Shown in pieces: positions 1 to 5,314 of a stretch of DNA of 5,314 nucleotides. The notes below the pieces were generated by a model, which worked only from the letters and a program-made list of their open reading frames with translations, was not told the origin of the DNA and made no database searches. Both the position numbers and the translations under genes were made by a program. The number at the start of each line of letters is the position of its first letter. The first letter of the stretch is position 1. Source of the DNA: UBA7396 sp964404065 (GTDB lineage: Bacteria > Patescibacteriota > Gracilibacteria > BD1-5 > UBA6164); contig CAYOIP010000064.1 in the NCBI GenBank assembly GCA_964404065.1, forward strand, positions 1 to 5,314. Reading direction: 5' to 3'.

Positions 1-63
1 TTAACTTAAGGATTTTTTATTTCCATTTCACTAAGTTGGGTGCAGTTCATTTCTACATTTTTT
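1..63. other. Short 3' intergenic stretch, no identified feature
   Basis: This is the sequence downstream of the glycosidase stop. It contains a 14-codon minus-strand ORF (6-50, starting MNCTQLSEME) with slightly higher G+C than its surroundings, which I cannot assign to anything. No convincing terminator hairpin is seen before the window ends. Confidence 0.4.
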
Positions 64-996
64 TTATTTTAAATATTCTTCAATTTTTTCAAGCAATTTA
101 TATTTATTTTCATTATTTTTATATTTTTCTTTTAATATACTAATTTTATTTAATATTTTTTTAGTAATAGTTGGATTGTTTTGTGTTAATTTATCTAATT
201 TATCTGTGAAATTTTTAGGTAAGTCATTTTTTTTCTCAATAACAACGAAGGCATCCATTATTTTTCTTCAAGGCTTTTTTATAGTTTTATTTTTATAAAT
301 CATTCAAAGAGAATTTCAACTATCTAGATTTATAGCATTATAACAATTAAGATTTTTTTGTAAAAAGAATGCCATTTCTTTTACGGTTATATTTTCTACT
401 ATTCATATTTTTATTATTTTTTCATTATTTTCTGAGCAAATAAATGATTTTATTCAGGTAGTTTTTTGTTTTTCATCAATAATATTTTCACTTTCATTAA
501 CTACATTTTCTCATTCTAAAAGAAGTACTGGAAAATTTGCTATTCAATATTTTATTTCATTTATTTTTTCATAATTATATTTTCTTTTAATTCAATCAAC
601 ATATCAAAAATTATTTAATATAAATAATGGTTTTCAGTTGTAATCAAATCAAAATAATCAATTGGCTCATAAATCATCTTTATATTTTGAATATTTTTCT
701 CAATTATAGAATCTAGTATTTTGTGAATAATTTATTCAATTACATTGTTTATAATCTTCAGGACAAAAATAGGCTCAATTTACTCAAGATATTCATCAAA
801 CTTTTGATACTAAATTTTCTAAGGTTTCTCAACCTTCAGATAAAGAAGTTATAATGGTGTGATTTTCATCAAGAATAACTTTTATGTATTGAGTTTTTTT
901 TCAATCATACACTTCATTTATTAATTCTTGATATCATAAAGATACTTTTATATTTATAATAAGTGTTAAAAATATTAATATTAAAAGTTTTACCAT
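64..996 (-). CDS. Exported phosphodiester glycosidase (NAGPA/DUF2233) family protein
   Basis: This gene encodes 310 residues when UGA is read as Gly; the standard code leaves only its last 64 residues as an ORF. Residues 1-20 are a hydrophobic signal peptide or membrane anchor after MVK, so the protein probably works outside the cytoplasm. The NAGPA fold is recognised from three blocks: 'GVNGAYF' (71-77, matching the family's NGGFF-type motif), 'GIANFPVLLLEGENV' (151-165), and the C-terminal block 'INLDSGNSLGM' (222-232) ending in 'KIMDAFVVI' (245-253), which matches the family's NLDGGGS...ANAL signature. Family members cleave sugar phosphodiesters such as GlcNAc-1-phosphodiester; the substrate here is unknown. 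Cysteines at 78, 85, 187 and 218 could form disulfides. Residues 254-310 add a Lys/Glu/Asn-rich helical tail. The ATG at 996 is fixed by in-frame TAA codons just upstream. No Shine-Dalgarno is visible. It is last in the four-gene unit, 30 bp after mtaB. Family is fairly sure, activity is not. Confidence 0.8.
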
Positions 997-1026
997 ATAA
1001 ATTTATTATTATTAATGCATTTAATT

Positions 1027-2286
1027 TTATTTTTTTAATTTTCAAACGACTATCTCATTTTTCTTTATTTCTCATGAAATTACTTCAAAATTTTCATTTG
1101 TTATTTCTATGTAATTTTGAGTCCATCATTTAAAATTTCAGTCTTTTACACTTTCAACTAAAACTTCAAAAGTTTTTCAAATTTGAGAAGAAATAAATTC
1201 ATTTCTAACATCTTCTGCAACTTCTAAAAGAGTTGTTATTCTTTGCTTTTTAATTTTTTCAGGAACTTGATTTGGGAAAAAACTTGCAGGAACTGTTTCT
1301 CAAAAATTATGTGCAGAAAAAGGGAATCAATGCACTTTTGTAATTCAATAATTTTTTACTAAATCTAGTGTCTCTAAAAAATCACTTTCTGTTTCTGTAG
1401 GAAATCCAACTATCAGATCAGCTCAAATACTCACTGAAACTCAATCTTCTCTTTTTATTTCTTTAGTTTTTTTAAGTAAAGTCCTCATATATTCACTATC
1501 ATAATGTCTTTTCATAAGTTTTAAGACATTAGAACTTCCAGATTGAATTGAAAAATGAAAATGGGGAAGTATCCTTTTGTTTTCAAATATTTTTAATGTT
1601 TTATCATCGACAAATTCAGGACCAAGAGAGCTTATGCGGATTCTTGGAATTTCAGTTTTTTCTAAAATGTATTCTAAAATTTCAGAAAGTTTTGAATCTT
1701 TATAATCATTTGTATTTTCTTTTCACCAAGCTCAAAGATTTATTCAAGTGATAACTATTTCTTTTCATCATTCCATCTCAAAATCAATAATTTCTTGAAC
1801 TATATCTTCTTTACTTCTATAAAAATGTCTTCATCTTTTTATAACTGTTAGACAAAAAGTACAAAAACTATCACATCATCATTGAATTAAAAGAAATTTT
1901 TTTGTAGTTAAATTTAGTTTTGGAAGGTTTTTAAACCCCCCCATTAATCCCCCTCATTGAGGGGGAAGCGAAGCAGGGGGAGTTTTTGGATTTTCTGGTA
2001 AGATCTCAATTTTATTTTCAAATTCTTTTAATTCACTATAAATCTCAAAAAAGTTTTCTTGTCATTCTCAGTCTTTAAAAGCTCAGCATCAGCTTATATA
2101 AATTTTTTCGTCATTTTTTAGCTCTGGAATTTCAGATTTTACAAACTTTATCCATTTCTTTTTTGCGTTATCTGTTACAACACAACTAGCAATAAAAACT
2201 CCAGATTTATCTTGCATGTATCTAGAGTTTAGCCAAGCATCAGTGTAGTATTTATTTACTTTACATCAAAAAACTTTGTATTTCAT
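1027..2286 (-). CDS. mtaB: tRNA methylthiotransferase, MtaB type (radical SAM)
   Basis: This gene encodes 419 residues with UGA as Gly, close to the usual length of the family. MtaB enzymes add a methylthio group to t6A at position 37 of tRNAs reading ANN codons, using two [4Fe-4S] clusters and SAM. The N-terminal domain has all three cluster Cys: C8 in 'FGCKVN', C35 in 'SCVVTDNA' and C67 in 'ISGCGAF'. The 'GCKVN' form and the 'CxVT' block point to MtaB rather than MiaB ('GCQMN'). The radical SAM motif is C138-x3-C142-x2-C145, followed by 'KRGRHFYRS' (150-158), 'EIVITGINLGAWG' (176-188), 'RIRISS', 'HFHFSIQSGS' and 'ADLIVGFPTETESDF' (289-303). 'GKTFEVLVE' begins a TRAM-like C-terminal domain at about 370. 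By my count about 24 of 32 Gly codons are UGA. The start follows from the conserved MKYKVFGCKVN opening. It lies 13 bp after the membrane gene. Residues 103-117 come from a palindromic repeat inserted in frame. Confidence 0.9.
1936..1980. repeat. G+C-rich palindromic element inserted in frame in mtaB
   Basis: A G+C-rich block stands out against its very AT-rich surroundings. On the plus strand its core is ccccctca (1949-1956), one t, then tgaggggg (1958-1965), a perfect 8-bp inverted repeat. A C7 run (1936-1942) and a G5 run (1976-1980) can pair outside it, with unpaired attaat on one side and aagcgaagca on the other. A weaker outer symmetry (gtttttaaa against agttttt) may take the element out to about 1927-1987, so the edges are approximate. 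The minimal block is 45 bp, exactly 15 codons, and encodes mtaB residues 103-117 (PPASLPPQGGGLMGG) with one UGA read as Gly and no UAA or UAG. It resembles dispersed hairpin repeats of the C5/G5 kind, and in behaviour the Rickettsia palindromic elements that sit inside genes. Only one copy lies in this window, so its repeat nature is inferred. Confidence 0.7.
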
Positions 2287-2299
2287 TTTTTATTTTTTT

Positions 2300-3016
2300 T
2301 TATTTTCTAAAACTTTCAAGTATTTCATGTGCAACATCTTTTCCACCAAGTCAAAAGGCAAGTCATCCAGCTAAAGCAAGCATTGAAACAAATCAAATTA
2401 AAACAGTATTTATTATAAACATACTAACTATTTGAGTATAATCCAAAAATACCATTAATGTAAAGAAAAGTATGATTATACGCGCTCCAGAAGCTATGAT
2501 CTTTGAAGTTTTTCCTCTTGTTATACTCAAAGCATGAAATACAACATCATAAACAAAATTTGCAAATCTTATTCCAAAAAATCCTATCAAAACTCAAACA
2601 AATAAATTAGGTAAATAATCAGTTACATCGCGTAAAAATTTTTCTATTTCAGTTATTCAGATATAACTTATTGAAATTCTAAAAAATATTATGAGCAAAT
2701 AATAGCTTATTGATTTTGCAACAACATCATCAACTTTTATTTTATCTGTAAATCTAGTTTTTTTAATTTCTTTTTTTGCTTCTTTTTCTTCTTTGTTCAA
2801 ACTTTCTTCATCAAAATTTACTTTTAATCTGTCTATTAACTGATTTAGTTTAAATTTTTTAAATAAAAACATTAAAAATAAATAAATTCATCTAGATATC
2901 AAAGCTCAAATTCAAATAATAATTAAAGCTCAAATTATTTTTGGTCCATAAATTTCTACTTTTGAGATTAGATTTTCATAAATTGTATTTATAGAATTTT
3001 CTATTTTAAATATCAT
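2300..3016 (-). CDS. Multi-pass membrane protein with conserved TM-helix (MscS/CmpX-like) motif
   Basis: This gene encodes 238 residues with UGA as Gly. Hydrophobic segments lie at about 24-51, 97-117, 132-157, 177-197 and 201-222, giving about five membrane passes. Residues 52-96 form a charged Lys/Glu-rich cytoplasmic loop. Two stretches look like the conserved TM-helix repeat of CmpX and small-conductance mechanosensitive channel relatives: 'YGPKIIGALIII' (23-34), and the end 'ALAGWLAFGLGGKDVA' (214-229), whose 'FGLGGKD' turn is typical. The beta-domain of true MscS channels is absent, as the protein stops 13 residues after the GLGG turn. A channel or membrane-organising role is therefore only inferred. 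I chose the ATG at 3016 because it keeps the first TM helix; a start at 2872 would lose it. It lies 23 bp after the thioredoxin-like gene and 13 bp before mtaB. No ribosome binding site stands out. Confidence 0.72.
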
Positions 3017-3039
3017 AATAATTAAAGTTAATAATATTC

Positions 3040-3360
3040 TTAACAACTACATCAGCTAGAACAATTTCCTGAACAAGAGTTTCATTCTCCGTTTCATCAG
3101 CCTACAATTGAAACAAACATAGACTTTAGTTCATCTATTTCAGGAACAATTCATTCAAAAATCATATCTTTAAATTCAATTGATTCTTCTTCAATTATTA
3201 AAGCCGGCTCTTTAGAAATATTAAGTTCATTTTTTAATGCTTCATCAGTTGTAATTTCAGCAGTTATAAAGTCATTAAGTCCAAGTTCATCTATGGCAAA
3301 ATTTGTTTTTTCCAATAATGTTTGAGTTTCTTGATTATTTCCGTAAATTTTAATTTTCAT
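3040..3360 (-). CDS. Small thioredoxin-fold protein lacking CxxC, with Cys-rich tail
   Basis: This gene encodes 106 residues with UGA as Gly. The body matches the small archaeal/bacterial thioredoxin-like (MTH895-type, glutaredoxin-like) family: 'MKIKIYG' as the first strand, a helix at 11-27, 'EPALII' (51-56) with the cis-Pro at 52, and 'GIVPEIDELKSMF' (70-82), equivalent to the family's 'GKVPSVEEIKKLL'. The residue before 'IVP' is a UGA codon, where the family has Gly. The redox CxxC that normally follows 'KI.G' is missing; here the sequence is NNQET (8-12). Instead the last 20 residues are Gly/Ser/Asn-rich and carry C96-x3-C100-x3-C104-x-C106. The tail is visible only under code 25, because it contains five UGA codons. 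It may bind metal or supply thiols, but that is inference. This is the first gene of the four-gene unit, after the hairpin and promoter-like sequence at 3375-3432. Confidence 0.78.
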
Positions 3361-3374
3361 TTTAATTTAAATAT

Positions 3375-3409
3375 TAATAAAAACATCACAATTTGTGATG
3401 TTTTTATTA
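3375..3409 (-). terminator. Hairpin with A/T flanks, probable intrinsic terminator
   Basis: A perfect 16-bp inverted repeat (3375-3390 with 3394-3409, 3-base loop) has the core CATCACA/TGTGATG. It is flanked by A5 and T5 tracts inside the arms, so a transcript on either strand would form a stem followed by U residues. It starts 25 bp past the TAA of the 501-residue gene, the expected place for that transcript to end. It also overlaps the TATAAT-like box of the next unit, so an operator role is an alternative. Confidence 0.6.
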
Positions 3410-3432
3410 TATAGAAAATGTGGTTTAGTCAA
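3406..3432 (-). promoter_or_regulatory. Possible sigma-70-like promoter of the four-gene unit
   Basis: On the minus strand TTGACT (3427-3432) is followed, after a short 15-bp spacer, by a consensus TATAAT (3406-3411). This would drive the thioredoxin-like gene, whose ATG is at 3360. The -10 box overlaps the right arm of the hairpin, and transcription would start inside the hairpin. Chance matches are common in DNA this AT-rich, so this is tentative. Confidence 0.35.
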
Positions 3433-3434
3433 AA

Positions 3435-4940
3435 TTAACTTTCATATAAGACTTTTGATCTTTCATTTCTCCAAACTATTTTTCAATCTTCAAACTTTGT
3501 TCAAACAAGTTTTGATTTAAAGTATTGAACTAATCAAGGAATAAAATATGATTTTATAGTTGTATCCAAATTCTTTTTTGGTTTTACATCTCATCTTATA
3601 AGTCACTTCTTTTGCATATCTTCCCAAAGTCACATAATTTTTTTTTCAGGATTTCAAAATAAAAATTCTTCCTTTGACATTCAAGTTATTTCAGGATTGT
3701 CATTTAATATTTTTTGCAAATGAGTAAAAAATATTTCAGCAATCATTTTTAATTCTTCTTCTGTTATATATCAATCATTTAGGTGTCTAATAATAAATCA
3801 TTCAATATATCTATTAAGCATAGCATAAATTCATTGAAAATTTAATCATTCTTGATTTTGATTTTCATGAGGTGTTATTTTTATCTCTGTTTTTGTATCT
3901 CAAAATTGAATAATAAATTTTAAATCCATATATCATTCCGTTGTTCAGGATTTTTTCTCTTCTTTAATATTTTCTATTCATTTAATTCAATTTAAATCTT
4001 CATTATTACATATAAATTTTATAATATCATCTTTTGGAATTCATTTACTTTTTATTTCAATTAATTTTCATCATAAAGCTAAACATCCATTTAATACATC
4101 TCAAAAAAGTTCAAGGTATTCTTTTTTTCATCATCCATTAATTTCAAAAGTTAATCATACAGGGTCCTTAGCATTAGAAACTTTATCATATTCTGGATCT
4201 CAAAGTGTTTTTAGAAGTAATGAATTAAAAGTTTTGGATCTTCAAAAAATTTCTATTCAAAAATCTCATTTTTTTCAAATTTTTATATCTCAAAAATCCC
4301 TAATTCACAATATTAAAGTTAAATTTTCTAATAATTCTTTAAGTTTTTTATCTAAATCTTCTAATCAAGGAGTTCTAATCGCATCTGCAACTCAAGAAAT
4401 AACTTTCATCATAATACATTTTGATTTAGCTTCTGGGGTTTCTGGTCATGCACTTCTCATGAAGTTAAAAAGTTCTTCAAGAGATTTAAATTTAAAATCA
4501 CTTTGTAATCTAGGAATTTTTTTGTATTTAAATATTTCACTTAAAAATCATAAAGTTTCATCTGTATTAGCTATTTTCAATAAAAAATTTATTTGATGTA
4601 GTCATCATTCAATATTTGAAAATAAATCTATTCAAGTATCAGCTAATATTATTATTTTTAATTCATCATCTGAATATTCTGGTAGTCTTTTAAAGTCAAA
4701 TTTAGTAAATTTTAAAGGTTTTCAATTTATTAAAACAGGTTTTCAATCTTTATCTTTTACTTGTATAGTTTCTCTTCATTTTTGTAATAAATATTCAACT
4801 ATTTCAGCTTTTATATCTCATGATTTTATTTTCTCCAAAACAACACCAGAAAAATGTCTAGCAGGTGTTTTTCAGATTTCTTTTAAATATTCTATTACTT
4901 GAGTTTCAATTAATTTATATTTATCACGATGATTTAACAT
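3435..4940 (-). CDS. Uncharacterised 501-residue protein, possible RelA/SpoT-like domain
   Basis: This gene encodes 501 residues with UGA as Gly, with no signal peptide or membrane segment, so it is probably cytoplasmic. I do not recognise the whole protein. Residues 1-210 are mostly helical with no known motif. Residues about 230-385 recall the RelA/SpoT nucleotidyltransferase fold in order: 'FGRSKTFNSLLLK' (232-244, like R-x-K-x-x-S-x-x-x-K), 'AKDPVGLTFEI' (257-267, like the D-x-x-G-x-R strand), 'EGYMDLKFIIQF' (335-346, like NGYRSLHL) and 'TEIKIT' (351-356, like EIQIRT). The catalytic-type Asp259 and Glu352 are in place, but the second Arg of D-x-x-G-x-R is not. The resemblance comes from eye alignment only. 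The ATG at 4940 starts 1 bp after the methyltransferase stop, so the two are probably co-transcribed and translationally coupled. The C-terminal 100 residues are a further helical part ending 'WRNERSKVLYES'. Confidence 0.8.
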
Positions 4941-4941
4941 A

Positions 4942-5314
4942 TTACTTAATTTCTAAACAAAATATTTCTCTCCCAACAAGTTGAGAGTCTCTTTTGTAAA
5001 GCAAACTTCCAGATTTAGTTTCACTAAAATCTATGTTTTCAGGAAGTAATTTTTGTACTTTACAATACTTGCCAATTATATCATAAATTTCTTCAAAATA
5101 CAAAAATTTACCATTTATCTCCCAAAAAGGAAAACTTATAACTATTTTTCATCTGAAATTTAGGGTTTTAAGTCAAGAAAAAAATCATTCATATAAATCA
5201 GATAATTTCTTTCTTTGTTTTTCAATTCTTTCTATTGAAATATTATTTTTTGTCATTATCTCTCATAAATATCATTCTGTTACAACTGCATCAACTTCGT
5301 TTAAAAAATCTATT
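4942..5314 (-). CDS. TRM11-like SAM-dependent methyltransferase, C-terminal part
   Basis: Only the last 123 residues are inside the window; the start lies beyond 5314. 'VDAVVTEGYLGE' (residues 7-18 of the fragment) sits where amino-methyltransferases of the UPF0020/TRM11 (THUMP-associated) group have the 'D.IVTDPPYG' motif IV. 'GKIVISFPFWE' (55-65) fits the following core beta-strand, and 'GSLLYKRDSQLVGREIFCLE' (102-121) looks like the Y-x-R-x-x-Q-x-V-x-R-E-I ending of CPR members of this group. Such enzymes methylate the exocyclic amine of guanine in tRNA. Motif IV here reads T-E-G-Y rather than D-P-P-Y, and its Gly is a UGA codon, so substrate and activity are uncertain. Five UGA codons lie in the fragment. 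A single base separates its TAA from the next ATG, so the two genes probably share a transcript. Confidence 0.6.

Noticed and set aside
6..50. Minus-strand 14-codon ORF downstream of the glycosidase gene
   Set aside because: It is too short to judge and no family can be named. It could be a remnant of a mobile element, but nothing in the sequence shows that.
1548..1751. Plus-strand ORF of 67 codons
   Set aside because: It lies wholly antisense to the conserved radical SAM core of mtaB and its translation is low-complexity with no recognisable motif.
4234..4596. Plus-strand ORF of 120 codons
   Set aside because: It is antisense to the 501-residue gene. Because TGA is sense in this genome, long antisense frames arise easily; the Ser/Lys/Ile-rich translation matches no family I know.
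4969..4988. Inverted repeat ctct...caac-aa-gttg-agag
   Set aside because: It is a short, bulged palindrome inside the conserved C-terminal coding region of the methyltransferase, best explained by codon content rather than regulation.
64..5313. Reading the many in-frame TGA codons as pseudogenes or as mycoplasma-type Trp codons
   Set aside because: All six frames stay open from end to end, with conserved motifs intact; TGA aligns with Gly, and TGG is used for Trp.

Overview
The window is a very AT-rich stretch (roughly a quarter G+C by eye) from a bacterium that reads UGA as glycine (genetic code 25). I place it in Candidatus Absconditabacteria (SR1) or Candidatus Gracilibacteria (BD1-5), both in the CPR/Patescibacteria. 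Read with the standard code, the minus strand breaks into short pieces. Read with UGA as Gly, it resolves into six tightly packed genes, all on the minus strand and all ending in TAA. The UGA codons fall where known families have Gly, for example 'VITGINLGAWG' and the Gly of 'SIGADLIVGFP' in the methylthiotransferase, and the Gly before 'VP' in the thioredoxin-like protein. Trp is separately encoded by UGG, so this is not the mycoplasma code.

In transcription order, from high to low coordinates, there are two apparent transcription units. Unit 1 starts outside the window. It holds the C-terminal part of a TRM11-like SAM-dependent methyltransferase (4942-5314), then, after 1 bp, a 501-residue protein (3435-4940) whose second half faintly resembles RelA/SpoT-type nucleotidyltransferases. 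The 74-bp gap that follows carries a 16-bp-arm hairpin flanked by A and T tracts, which is probably a terminator, and a promoter-like TTGACT/TATAAT pair.

Unit 2 has four genes spaced 13-30 bp apart. The first is a small thioredoxin-fold protein that has lost the usual N-terminal CxxC but carries a Gly/Cys-rich tail (3040-3360). Next come a multi-pass membrane protein with the conserved TM-helix motif of MscS/CmpX relatives (2300-3016), an MtaB-type tRNA methylthiotransferase (1027-2286), and an exported phosphodiester glycosidase (NAGPA/DUF2233) domain protein (64-996). The proteins do not form an obvious single pathway. The shared themes are tRNA modification (one gene in each unit) and the membrane/cell surface.

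The most unusual sequence feature is a G+C-rich palindromic element of about 45-60 bp inside mtaB. It is translated in frame, with one UGA read as Gly, and adds a Pro/Gly-rich linker between the N-terminal domain and the radical SAM domain. Bases 1-63 downstream of the last gene hold nothing I can identify. I saw no rRNA, tRNA, CRISPR array or complete insertion sequence.
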